Below are positions 10,440 to 19,615 of a stretch of 20,777 nucleotides of DNA, piece after piece (positions within the stretch are counted from its first letter, which is position 1; each line of letters starts with the position of its first letter). Under the pieces are notes generated by a model that saw nothing but the letters and a program-made list of their open reading frames with translations, was not told where the DNA came from and did not search any database. The stretch is from Collodictyon triciliatum (lineage: Eukaryota > CRuMs), in the NCBI GenBank assembly GCA_043381765.1, contig JBHJMP010001219.1, forward strand, positions 1 through 20,777, read 5' to 3'. The position numbers and the translations under genes are program-made.

Positions 10440-12110
10440 CTACTCGAGGCGGAGGTGCAGGTCAAGCAAAGAGCTGAGCCCCGCATGCATACCCAGCGAA
10501 CTGAAGATGGTCATGGCCAATGTGAGCGCAAACGTCTCTCTGAGTTCCGCGTAAGACACGTCCAAGGGCATTTTATAGACATATATCTCCACGTAAAAGG
10601 ACAACAGGTCACTGACAAACTCAAAGAGAACCTGGACCCCAACCAAGTAGACACAATCAGAGAAGTTTGCTGGAGTAAATACCACGGAAGCGGGAAACAC
10701 GGGATGAATCAAGTACAACATGACCGCAACAACAATCGATACGCGGATTTCAGAGGCCACATTGTCGATGATTTGCTTCATCCTCATCGCTCGAAAGGTT
10801 GTCGGCAGGGCGTAGGGAACGCGCTCATCATCGTTATCGTAGACATAATTCCCGTACTCGTCTCGATGAATCTCATGCTCTGCATCTGGGTTGGCGGGAG
10901 CTGTGCCAGAAACCACCACGATAGTCTGATGATTCTTTTTCAATCTCGATGCCGTGGACGAAGTCATTGTGGATTCAGGGGAGATAATCTGCCCAGATGG
11001 CTGCGATTGTGGCCGGTTTGCTTGGGTGCCTTCGACTGCACGGCCATGGTCTCTATTTTCATCGTATGCGCGCTCTTCCGAACCAGATATACATATCCTG
11101 AAAGGCAAGACACATCTTCTGCTGCAGAAACAAAGCCTCTTTGGGAATCTCCAGTGCTGCCACCAAAGCCAAGCGTCTGCAAGCAGGTGGAAGCGGATGT
11201 TGTAGGTAACGCGGTTGAGAAAGTCGAGGCAGGCAACTGCGAAGCACATCCAAAAGAAATGGTGGTCCATCACGTCTCGCTGGCATAGACATAACAGCAT
11301 TCTTCCCGTGTAGCGCATATGCGCGTTGACAAGCGAGACAACTTCCATGCGGCGGGTCATGTGCAGCGGCGGGAGGCTGATTAACGAGACCAGCTGATAA
11401 AAGTCGGCCACGAAAAAAATCCCGGTCACCACAATGAGCCGAACTGCAAGCTGGAAAAGAAACGAGCCTTGGATGTATCGTGGATTCAGCATGTGCGATA
11501 GAATCACAGCTATGATGGAGAAGACTACACCTTGTCCAATCGCCCGAAGTGTCCCGTCAATCAAGAGAGGATGGATTAGAACAGAGCCAGGCTCAGAATC
11601 GCTCTGGTTCGGATGAATGTCTTGGTTCTGTTCCAGTCCCAGTTGTTGCTGGCTTTGAATCCGAGCCCAGGCAGCACGGGCCTTCTTTGAGACGTAAATC
11701 AGGACAAACATGTAGCATAGCATCAGAAAGCGCTGCAGCCAGCGGCAGAGACGAATGGGGAGTCCAAAAGGAAAGGACAGCGTCACAATTGCAGCGTATA
11801 TCGGGACATAATAGCGAAGTGCGATGCGCCGCGCATTTTGGTGGCCAATCAGATGGCGGATGGTCAGAATCGCGACAGCAAAGAAGGCCGAATGGAACAA
11901 AGCCGATTCTGTGTGGATGTAAAGCAGATTCAGAATCGGCCGCATTGTGTCCTTGGGCAGCCAGCGGAGAAGGCCGAAGTAGAGTCCCAACGGCACAAGT
12001 GCAAGGCCGGCCACCAAGGAGCTGTGAACAAATAGCACAGACCATAAGGACAGCAGATGCGCTCCGCTTTCAGAGAAGAGCGATATTTCAAGCTGGGCCA
12101 AGGGCGGCAT
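10440..12110 (-). CDS. Multi-pass membrane protein, tandem paralogue 1 (556 aa)
   Basis: Single open frame of 556 codons with an ATG start. Family not recognised. About seven hydrophobic segments fill residues 20-310, a hydrophilic charged region follows (about 320-430), and about three more segments lie near the C-terminus, so roughly ten membrane passes. Motifs shared with its two neighbours: FSESGAHLLSLWSV then YFGLLRWLP near the N-terminus; VVSLVNAHMRYTGR then YNIRFHLL in the middle; MRMKQIIDNV, IRVSIVV, LYLIHPVF and DVSYAELRETF near the C-terminus. The N-terminus lacks the 15-20 leading residues of the other copies, so an upstream start hidden by the repeat and gap is possible. Its G+C looks clearly higher than that of the sister genes. 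It is intronless, unlike its neighbours outside the cluster. Confidence 0.88.
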   Translation of the reverse strand: MPPLAQLEISLFSESGAHLLSLWSVLFVHSSLVAGLALVPLGLYFGLLRWLPKDTMRPILNLLYIHTESALFHSAFFAVAILTIRHLIGHQNARRIALRYYVPIYAAIVTLSFPFGLPIRLCRWLQRFLMLCYMFVLIYVSKKARAAWARIQSQQQLGLEQNQDIHPNQSDSEPGSVLIHPLLIDGTLRAIGQGVVFSIIAVILSHMLNPRYIQGSFLFQLAVRLIVVTGIFFVADFYQLVSLISLPPLHMTRRMEVVSLVNAHMRYTGRMLLCLCQRDVMDHHFFWMCFAVACLDFLNRVTYNIRFHLLADAWLWWQHWRFPKRLCFCSRRCVLPFRICISGSEERAYDENRDHGRAVEGTQANRPQSQPSGQIISPESTMTSSTASRLKKNHQTIVVVSGTAPANPDAEHEIHRDEYGNYVYDNDDERVPYALPTTFRAMRMKQIIDNVASEIRVSIVVAVMLYLIHPVFPASVVFTPANFSDCVYLVGVQVLFEFVSDLLSFYVEIYVYKMPLDVSYAELRETFALTLAMTIFSSLGMHAGLSSLLDLHLRLE

Positions 12111-12154
12111 GTCCTTGGCTGGTGCGTCCTGTATTCCGCTGGTGAGGCTTTGCT

Positions 12155-12157
12155 AGT

Positions 12158-12200
<43 letters not shown>

Positions 12201-12298
12201 TTTGTTTGTTTGTTTGTTTGTTTGTTTGTTTGTTTGTTTGTTTGTTTGTTTGTTTGTTTGTTTGTTTGTTTGTTTGTTTGTTTGTTTGTTTGTTTGTT
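12155..12298. repeat. (TTTA)n changing to (TTTG)n, cut by gap
   Basis: TTTA tetranucleotide copies (about 12155-12200) turn abruptly into TTTG copies that run into the N gap. It lies just upstream of the first membrane paralogue on the minus strand, so it occupies that gene's likely promoter side. Confidence 0.97.
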
Positions 12299-12773
12299 NN
12301 NNNNNNNNNNNNNNNNNNNNNNNNNNNNNNNNNNNNNNNNNNNNNNNNNNNNNNNNNNNNNNNNNNNNNNNNNNNNNNNNNNNNNNNNNNNNNNNNNNNN
12401 NNNNNNNNNNNNNNNNNNNNNNNNNNNNNNNNNNNNNNNNNNNNNNNNNNNNNNNNNNNNNNNNNNNNNNNNNNNNNNNNNNNNNNNNNNNNNNNNNNNN
12501 NNNNNNNNNNNNNNNNNNNNNNNNNNNNNNNNNNNNNNNNNNNNNNNNNNNNNNNNNNNNNNNNNNNNNNNNNNNNNNNNNNNNNNNNNNNNNNNNNNNN
12601 NNNNNNNNNNNNNNNNNNNNNNNNNNNNNNNNNNNNNNNNNNNNNNNNNNNNNNNNNNNNNNNNNNNNNNNNNNNNNNNNNNNNNNNNNNNNNNNNNNNN
12701 NNNNNNNNNNNNNNNNNNNNNNNNNNNNNNNNNNNNNNNNNNNNNNNNNNNNNNNNNNNNNNNNNNNNNNNNN
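12299..12773. other. Assembly gap (475 N)
   Basis: Unresolved bases. Left and right flanks are different simple repeats (TTTG and AAAAGAC), so assembly evidently broke inside low-complexity DNA. The true length and content are unknown, and open frames running through the Ns are meaningless. Confidence 1.
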
Positions 12774-12883
12774 ATAAGACAAAAGACAAAAGACAAAAGA
12801 CAAAAGACAAAAGACAAAAGACAAAAGACAAAAGACAAAAGACAAAAGACAAAAGACAAAAGACAAAAGACAAAAGACAAAAG
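12774..12883. repeat. (AAAAGAC)n heptanucleotide microsatellite
   Basis: About 15 nearly perfect 7-bp AAAAGAC units running from the gap edge to about 12883. It shares the core AAAAGAC with the 9-bp array at 20677-20777, which adds AC to each unit. Confidence 0.97.
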
Positions 12884-12964
12884 AGCGTGGCGGAGAGATG
12901 GTTTAATGAGATTTCGTTGGTTTATACAGCATAATATGATGCAAAGGCATATCAATTTCCGGTT

Positions 12965-12970
12965 TTTATT
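12965..12970 (-). terminator. Candidate poly(A) signal of membrane paralogue 2
   Basis: Minus-strand AATAAA lies about 30 bases after the stop codon at 13000, which suggests a compact 3' UTR for this gene. Confidence 0.45.
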
Positions 12971-12999
12971 AATCGCTTTTTTCATATTATACGTGAAAA

Positions 13000-14649
13000 T
13001 TAGATAGAGTATTGGTAGTTGACAAGGTAAGTAAAAAGAGTCAATGTGATGGACATGCTTAAGGCGGACATGGCAATCGCAACGGGTGCGAATCTTTGCA
13101 ATTCATCGTAGGATACGTCCAACGGGAACTTGAAGCAATAGATTTCGACATATAGAGAGGTATAGTCAGTAACAAACTCAAATAGAATTTGAATCCCTAT
13201 TTGGACAAACACTTCGTAGATGTCAGCACTGGTCTTGAAATCGATACTACAAAACAGTGGGTGAATGTAGTACAGCAAAAAACTGACCAAAATAATAACT
13301 CTCGTATTGATGGACATGTCTTCTAATATAAGCTTCATTCTCATTTTCTTCAATATGGGTGGTAATGAGTACAGTTCCTCATCGTTATATTCTACATGTC
13401 GTTCTTGGTCTCTTGTGCTACCATGAGGTGCTTCCAAATCATTACATGCCGCGCAATTTGGAATGATGCTGTTTGCTTCCTCGGAATCTTTTTCATATTC
13501 ATCAGATATATCACGAACCCTTGTCGATGACGAGTCTACTGGGCGAACGCTCACAGGGCTGATATTTGCTTTCTTTCCTTTCTTGAAAGAGGTTGAGTTC
13601 TCACTAATACTTGGTTCCTTATCTTCACCGTAGGATGTTCGGTTCCCCCTTCGATGGAAAAGGCGGTCTGTGCATCTACGCAAGCAAGGCGACATGAATT
13701 GCCCAGCTGTCTTCACATTTGAAAATATTTTTGACAATAAATGATATCTTATATTGAACGTAGTTCTGCAAAATATATCCACCATCGAAAGCCCAGTACA
13801 CATGATTATTAGATTTCTTTCATAATTTGCATCATTTACTGTGGCAACCATAAGTCGTGCAACGAAGCGACCATGTCCGTTAATGACAGAAGTCACCTCG
13901 AGGCACCGATACGCAAATTCAGAAGGTAGTGTATTAAGTATAGTAACTTGTATAGTCTCCATAATTAAAAAACCACAAGTCATGATACAAAGTCGAATGC
14001 ATAGCTGGTCTTTGAAATCCCCGTGAATGTAAAAAGGATAAATAAACATAGCTGAGTAGAATCCCATGCAAGTTAAAAACATTATCTGCATGACGGCAAC
14101 GGCTGCATCTCTCAAGCAAAGTCCCTCGAGAGGATTGGTCTCAACTTGGCCTTCCTCTTTCTCTTTTCTCTTGATTTCCCACAGTATATATGGAATGGAA
14201 ATGAAATAACAAAGATCAAGAACAATTTGATAGACCAGTTTTGCCTGGTGCGTTAAACCCCATGCCAGAGAAAGAAAGCAGCTGGCTAAAAAGATCGGGA
14301 TGATTATTCGCACGATGGCACGCCAGGCATAGCGTTTTCCAAACATACGACTCAGGATCAGAAAAGCCACCGCACAATAAAGTCCTTGGGTGATAACATT
14401 CCCAATATCCGTGTATATTAAAAGCCCATAATCGTGCAAAACTGACTGAGGAAGCCAGCGTAGAAGGCCGAAATACAGGCCGAACGGTACAATCGCCACC
14501 AGAGACGTCACAGAACCATGAACTACAAGCACCGACCAAAGCGAGAGGATATTGGCTCCGCTTTCTGACCAAAGAGAGATGTGCAGTGGGTGCTCCGTCA
14601 AGCGGTCGTGTCTGGTGTCTGTGACGCGCTGAATCCACTGTATATCCAT
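13000..14649 (-). CDS. Multi-pass membrane protein, tandem paralogue 2 (549 aa)
   Basis: Uninterrupted 549-codon frame with an ATG start (MDIQWIQRV). Family not recognised. Hydrophobic segments lie near residues 33-63, 79-103, 107-131, 136-159, 182-206, 215-237 and 279-300. A hydrophilic Ser/Lys/Glu-rich stretch spans about 310-435, and three more segments lie near 444-463, 474-500 and 517-540. Signature motifs: SLWSESGANILSLWSV, YFGLLRWLP, VTSVINGHGRFVARL, TTFNIRYHLL, MRMKLILEDM, LYYIHPLF and DVSYDELQRF. Every motif recurs in order in paralogues 1 and 3. No catalytic motif, signal peptide or known transporter signature is seen, so function is unknown. It is the cleanest copy and the best query for searches. 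AATAAA follows the stop by about 30 bases. Confidence 0.93.
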   Translation of the reverse strand: MDIQWIQRVTDTRHDRLTEHPLHISLWSESGANILSLWSVLVVHGSVTSLVAIVPFGLYFGLLRWLPQSVLHDYGLLIYTDIGNVITQGLYCAVAFLILSRMFGKRYAWRAIVRIIIPIFLASCFLSLAWGLTHQAKLVYQIVLDLCYFISIPYILWEIKRKEKEEGQVETNPLEGLCLRDAAVAVMQIMFLTCMGFYSAMFIYPFYIHGDFKDQLCIRLCIMTCGFLIMETIQVTILNTLPSEFAYRCLEVTSVINGHGRFVARLMVATVNDANYERNLIIMCTGLSMVDIFCRTTFNIRYHLLSKIFSNVKTAGQFMSPCLRRCTDRLFHRRGNRTSYGEDKEPSISENSTSFKKGKKANISPVSVRPVDSSSTRVRDISDEYEKDSEEANSIIPNCAACNDLEAPHGSTRDQERHVEYNDEELYSLPPILKKMRMKLILEDMSINTRVIILVSFLLYYIHPLFCSIDFKTSADIYEVFVQIGIQILFEFVTDYTSLYVEIYCFKFPLDVSYDELQRFAPVAIAMSALSMSITLTLFTYLVNYQYSI

Positions 14650-15126
14650 TGTGCCTATCCTATTATCTGGGAGGTTGCTTTTCCAAAGGCAGTTGTGTGA
14701 CAGCTCTTGATGCCGCTACGCTGCCGTAAGATAGCTTTTTGTTAGGATGTAGTGTGGGGGCGAGTCTTGTCAGGCCGTCGCAAAAGACATGAAAAGGAAG
14801 AAAAAAAAAAGAAAAGGTCGAGGCAGAAATGACATACAGATGCAAGTTTCGCGCTGATGCAACTTCTGTGCTGAAATGGCTTTGAGCTGTACGATTAATA
14901 ATGAAGCGGAAAGAACCAAAAAAGCAGGGGAAAACATAGGCATCCGAGTAAACATGCCATTATAGGAATTTTCTAGTTGGTCTGCATTTCTGTCTCATAC
15001 TTCAATAGTAAAGTGGTCATTAGAGCGAAAAGTTCTAATTTTGGATATTAAATGTGGAAAATAAAAATAAAAGACACGTGCTGATTAGTTTATGAGGCAT
15101 TTAGTGAAATCCTTCGTCGTGGTTAT
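14650..15126. other. Spacer between membrane paralogues 2 and 3
   Basis: About 480 bases between the start of paralogue 2 and the stop of paralogue 3, both on the minus strand. It must hold the promoter of paralogue 2 and the 3' UTR of paralogue 3. An A-rich tract is present near 14797-14815. No gene or long repeat is seen. Confidence 0.6.
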
Positions 15127-16756
15127 TTAGTGGGTTTTGGTAAAAGTGAAGTCTACAAAGGAGGAAAAGATGTTGAGTGCAACCAGAGTACTGAAGGCAG
15201 ATAGCGTTGAGGTTATCAGAAAGTTTTTTCGAAGGTCATCATAGCATATGTCCATGTTCATGTTGTACCAGTATATTTCAGCGTACAAGCAAACCATATC
15301 CGCAGTGAACTCGAGAAGGACTTGAATCCCAACTTGGTAGAAAACTTGATATAAATCCGAGTTTGTGTGGAACAAAGGGCTTTTGAAGAGCGGGTGAATA
15401 AAATAGAGAAGAAACGAGACCAGTATCGTGACCCGTATATCAGTGGATATATCATCTAGAATTTGTTTTATCCTTACTTCTTTGAGAGGTGAAGGCAAAT
15501 CATAAGCACCACCTTCACCACCAGAGAATTTAATCTGGGGTGCTTGCGCAACCAAAGTATCGTAATCACCATCTTTTACTTCGATGGTATGATTTGGTTC
15601 TGGTAGAGTAAAATCAGTTGGTGGTCCTTCTAGGTTTTCTTCTCGACTAATATCCACTCGATTTGATACTGGGCTAACCTGAATAAGTTTTATCCTTTTT
15701 TGAGAGCGAGACTGAAAGTTTCTACTGGCTACACCAGCGTCAGAGTATGACCTGTTGGTGCGTACATTGCACAAGCCTGTCTGGATTATCTCTGCAAGAT
15801 GTCGATTGTTAAATGGACATGGCCGTGTGAACCACCGAAGAAAATGCAATAGTAAATGATATCGGATATTATATGTCATGCGAATCATGACTTCGACCAA
15901 AGAATTCCCCATGCACATCCAGAGCCAATATTTATCGTATGATTCCATATTTACTGTGCAAATCATAATTCTGCCGATGAATTGAGCGTGTCCATTCACA
16001 GCCGAAACGACATCCATGCACAATAAGGCATGACTCAATGGAAGTCTTATCAGCACGTACATTTGATAGGCCTCAATTATAAAAAATATGATATTTACAA
16101 GAACCAGACGAATAAAGAGCTGTTTCTCTATACTCGCCCTGATATACTCGTCATAAATCCATAATGTTGTATAAAATCCAACCAAGCACATAACAACTCC
16201 TTTGCAAACAGAAAGCAGAGTTGATTTTTACCAGCAAAGGGTTTTGACGTTGAGAATGAGACATCACACTCACGTGTCTATTCCGATTATAAATGTAAAT
16301 CAATGGGATACCATATCCTATCATCAGAACCCTTTGGATTATCAATCTTATTTCCTTCGAAAGACCCAACGGAATAGAGAATGCAATTATGGCCAAGTAA
16401 ACTGGTAAATAGACTCGAATCAACACACCATGAAGCTCATCTCCATTAAATAACTTGTTTGCCATCATCCACGCAGCTGCGCAAAACAGTGTGTGTATGA
16501 TGATGTTATTCAAATCGATGTACAAAAAGTCTACCCAAACATCCAGGACACTATGTGGCAACCAATGCAGAAACCCAAAATATATGGACAATGGAATAAT
16601 GACGCCTACAGACACAAAGAACCCATTCACCACCAGCACGGACCACAGTGAGATGATATTTGCGCCACTTTCTGACCAGAGGGGAATCTGAAGGCGATAA
16701 TCCACTTGGTATATGTTATTTGAATAGGCCACCCGGCTGAAAAGATGGTCGTCCAT
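15127..16756 (-). CDS. Multi-pass membrane protein, tandem paralogue 3, frame broken
   Basis: Two overlapping minus-strand frames (16756-16151 and 16191-15127) together encode a third copy of the family; the second is offset by one base. The N-terminal part carries LWSESGANIISLWSV and YFGFLHWLPHS. The second part carries VVSAVNGHAQFIGR, TYNIRYHLL, VRIKQILDDI, LYFIHPLF and CYDDLRKNF. Deleting one base gives exactly 543 codons including the stop, close to the 549 and 556 of its sisters. A five-T run at 16225-16229 (five A on the coding strand) sits where the frames must join. Dropping one base there keeps the sequence aligned with paralogue 2 around its NPL motif. A spliced alternative removes about 70 bases between GTGTGA and TTTGCAAAG. 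A homopolymer sequencing error, a real frameshift mutation and an intron cannot be told apart here. Confidence 0.85.
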
Positions 16757-16826
16757 ATCTTCCTACGTATTAGTTTACATAAATTCAGGCAACAAATATA
16801 ATATACAAATCAATGAAAATGAATGG

Positions 16827-16936
16827 AAAAAAAGAAAAAGAAAAAGAAAAAGAAAAAGAAAAAGAAAAAGAAAAAGAAAAAGAAAAAGAAAAAGAAAAAG
16901 AAAAAGAAAAAGAAAAAGAAAAAGAAAAAAGAAAAT
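16827..16936. repeat. (AAAAAG)n microsatellite
   Basis: About 18 AAAAAG units, about 70 bases upstream (minus strand) of the start codon of membrane paralogue 3. It has the same unit and strand sense as the array at the left edge of the window. Confidence 0.97.
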
Positions 16937-16942
16937 CTTGAT

Positions 16943-17386
16943 TCATGAACACTCCATCGAACCAACGCCAACATATCGATGAAAGCTTCGCAGAGTATTT
17001 TCATGGGAGTGGCAGCCGCAGAGAGATAATTTTTTTTTCTCATCCAAGTAGCGAGCAAATGGATTTCCCTCGCTCACACCTACACCTGCTCCATCGGCAC
17101 GTTGCTCAATCAGCCGACGAACACTCACCCCGCACTGAGCGTCAGAAATACCTTGTTTCAAAGCACTCATCGCGAAAACATTGCTTATTATGGCATTCTT
17201 CACCCAGAATGTTTTGCGATGCATTAAGTTCGCAGTGAAAAAAATTCCTTCCTTTCCGATGAGAATCAAAAAGACTTCCAATAAAGGCGACAGCAGCAGA
17301 TGAGCCGAGGCCAAAGAGCCACCTGGAAAGTCACGAGCAGAGATATTAGCATTCGATTTATTAGATGGGAGAGGACAGTGAATCAC
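16943..17386 (-). other. Unassigned open frame, possibly fragmentary
   Basis: About 444 bases are open on the minus strand without an early ATG; the first is at the MHRKTFWVKN segment. It carries a hydrophobic stretch (SAHLLLSPLLEVFLILIG) and a short hydrophobic FWVKNAIISNVFAMSA, then a hydrophilic end. A second frame is also partly open (FGLGSSAAVAFIGSLFDSH). The AATAAA at 17357-17362 suggests the SLC35-type transcript ends before it. The product is not recognised. It could be a gene remnant, an extra exon or chance. Confidence 0.2.
17357..17362 (-). terminator. Poly(A) signal AATAAA of the SLC35C2-like gene
   Basis: Minus-strand AATAAA about 20 bases after the TGA at 17383. This implies a very short 3' UTR. 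Confidence 0.5.
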
Positions 17387-19485
17387 CGCCGCGTGTGGCT
17401 GGGCAGGTCGTGAAAATTAATCTCTATTTCTTCAAACTCCGAGCCCTCCGAGTCGCCCTCTTGTGCAATGAGACCCTGCCGCTGCTCTGTATCTGGTGAA
17501 TCAGGTTTCTCTCCGTGCCTTTTTGTCAATCGATTGACAATCGACTGAACACCTCTTCCGGGCGAGTCTTGTCCTCTTTCTTCCGACAACTCTTTCATTT
17601 CGATGGAATAAGGGCTCGCTTGTCGCATGCTGTCTCTCATTTTCCTGTATCGCATTACCTGGGTTCGAGTGTTTTTCTTTTTTTATTTTCCTTTTAAAAA
17701 AAGTGTGCTGTAAAGTTATACAATCTTTTTTTTTTTTTCATACATTCATATTTTAAAAGCTCAATGAGTTCGCTGAGACGAGAGTAAAAAATCGAGTAAA
17801 AATAAACAAAACACTCATTCAATCACTTCAAATATTGAAAAATAACAAGAGCAGATACACCCAGAGTAAACTTCAATACCTTAGGGGAAATTTAGGCAAG
17901 GAAGGAAATCATCATGAAAGACCCATACCTTATAGCTTATTATGCCTATCATACAAATAGAAAATCCTGTGGCGTTGAGGGCAGTGACTTCATCATGGAA
18001 AATAAGGACAGATATGATAATGGTTATCATCTCCTTTAAAGTTCCGACGATACTCATCGTTAGAGTTGATGTTCGATGAATCAGCAGAAATTCGAAAAGG
18101 TTAAGCCCAAAAGCCATCAAGAGCGCGGCGAGCATAAGTCCGAGAACTTGTATATTGTGATCAGAAATCTTTCGAGAGAATGCATTTCAGTAAGCATTAT
18201 TTGATACTGTCTTGTTCAATAGGAAATCAAATGTAATTGTGCATGTACTTCGTTGAAAGATTTCTTACGTGAAAAAATCCGGATTCCTTGATATGGGAAA
18301 ATTCAAGGAGGAAAAATATGGGGATAAGACAGGACCCCTATGCGGACCACGCGACATCATAAAAATATTTATCGTTTAAGGAAAAGTCTCATTTAACTTC
18401 GGTAAATATAATATGATAGTATTAATAATAGTAACAATAATAGTAACAATAATAGTAACAATAATAGTAACAATAATAGTAACAATAATAGTAACAATAA
18501 TAGTAACAATAATAGTAACAATAATAGTAACAATAATAGTAAAGATAAGTAAACGCAATATATGCTAAACACCTGAATTGGGGCCACAAAATACATAGTT
18601 GTTTTGGCGTCCAGCTGGAACTGCTCATGCTATATACATGACAGGTTTTCTTTTAAATTAGAATATTTTCTCAAAAAATCAATCGAACAAACGAACACAT
18701 ATAATCTTTGGACAAATATCAACATAATAAGGGAGATTGCAAGTGAGAACGGAGAAGTGAAAATATTTTTTTATTTTGATTTGTTGCTTACTTGCATAAG
18801 AAACTGACAGGAGGTCCATCTTGCACCAGCTAAAATCGATGCAACAAATATCAAAAGAAATCCGAACGGGTCAAACTTTGTGTCTCCGTATGATGCCAGC
18901 AAAATCCCTGATGCGACCAACACAATCACCATGACGAGTTTTCTACTCGGTTTCTCCAGACCGAAAATGAAAGAAAACATCAAAACCCACACAACAACAC
19001 CTATAAATAAATCGGGTAGAAAACGAGAAAAATTAGTCCGTAGTTACAACAGAATCAAGCAAAAACAGGCTGCCCTTCAATGAAGCGGCAACTGCTTCAT
19101 AAAACTTACTAGCCTTAACCATCGTGTAAAGCGTCACCGTGATGAAGAGCAGACTAAGGTTGGAAAGCGCAATGTCGAGCCCAGCAAAGATCCCCACGGG
19201 TACGACATAGCGCAAGTAGACGCCCCACGGGATGGCCTGGGCTGGCTGCACTCTGAAAAGCAGTCTCGATACCAACGCAATGCCAAACGAATGGAAGCAG
19301 GTTGTAAAGACAGGATAGTGGAAGCCGTATGTTGTAAAGAACCATTTGTTGAAGATAGTCAGACCGATGCTGCACACGTACCAGCCGAAAGAATAGACTG
19401 TGGGGAAGAATATGCGCGAAAACATCGATCCCGCATTATGAGCGTGTGTGTTCTGACTGTCTTGGCCTTCTTTTCCATTCCTCAT
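17383..19485 (-). CDS. SLC35C2: SLC35C2-like nucleotide-sugar/triose-phosphate family transporter
   Basis: Six exons on the minus strand: 19485-19110, 19000-18792, 18629-18573, 18337-18269, 18168-17929 and 17658-17383. Phases agree throughout, giving 408 aa. The start chosen is the first ATG (MRNGKEG) upstream of the first membrane segment; the longer upstream frame has no ATG. Matches to human SLC35C2 in order: IFNKWFF (human FYNKWL), LDIALSNLSLLFITVTLYTM (human [20 protein letters not shown]), FSFIFGLEKP, GARWTSCQFLMQ, then FGLNLFEFLLIHRTSTLTMS (human [20 protein letters not shown]) with GTLKEM. A hydrophilic Glu/Asp/Ser-rich cytosolic-type tail of about 90 residues follows. SLC35C2 is an early-secretory-pathway member of the family linked to GDP-fucose supply; the substrate here is unproven. 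One intron (18338-18572) contains a 12-bp tandem array. Confidence 0.92.
18420..18541. repeat. 12-bp tandem array (AATAATAGTAAC)n in an intron
   Basis: About ten near-perfect copies of a 12-bp unit lie within the SLC35C2-like intron 18338-18572. On the sense strand the unit reads GTTACTATTATT, so each copy offers an in-phase GT. It reads open in all three minus-strand frames, as Ile/Thr/Val-, Leu- and Tyr/Cys-rich artefacts. Confidence 0.95.
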
Positions 19486-19615
19486 CGAATCTGCGGCTGG
19501 GTTCTGCGTCTGCAAAGGCTGTCGATCAAGGCTGGCGCGGATCTGATCACGGGTATGTGCGGGTTCAGAAGGGTGGGAGGCAAAGAGGGACGTTATGCGA
19601 CCTTTGGGTGGCGGG

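Noticed and set aside
10419-11288. 289-codon open frame on the plus strand
   Set aside because: It is antisense to membrane paralogue 1, whose minus-strand frame is longer and has two paralogues with matching motifs. The plus frame shows no domain and is a by-product of the GC-rich composition.
12057-13007. Long open frames through the gap and flanking repeats
   Set aside because: They exist only because N bases and tetra-/heptanucleotide repeats contain no stops; the products are repeat peptides.
18420-18541. CRISPR-like regular repeat
   Set aside because: Units are 12 bp and directly adjoining without spacers, inside a eukaryotic intron; it is a plain tandem array.
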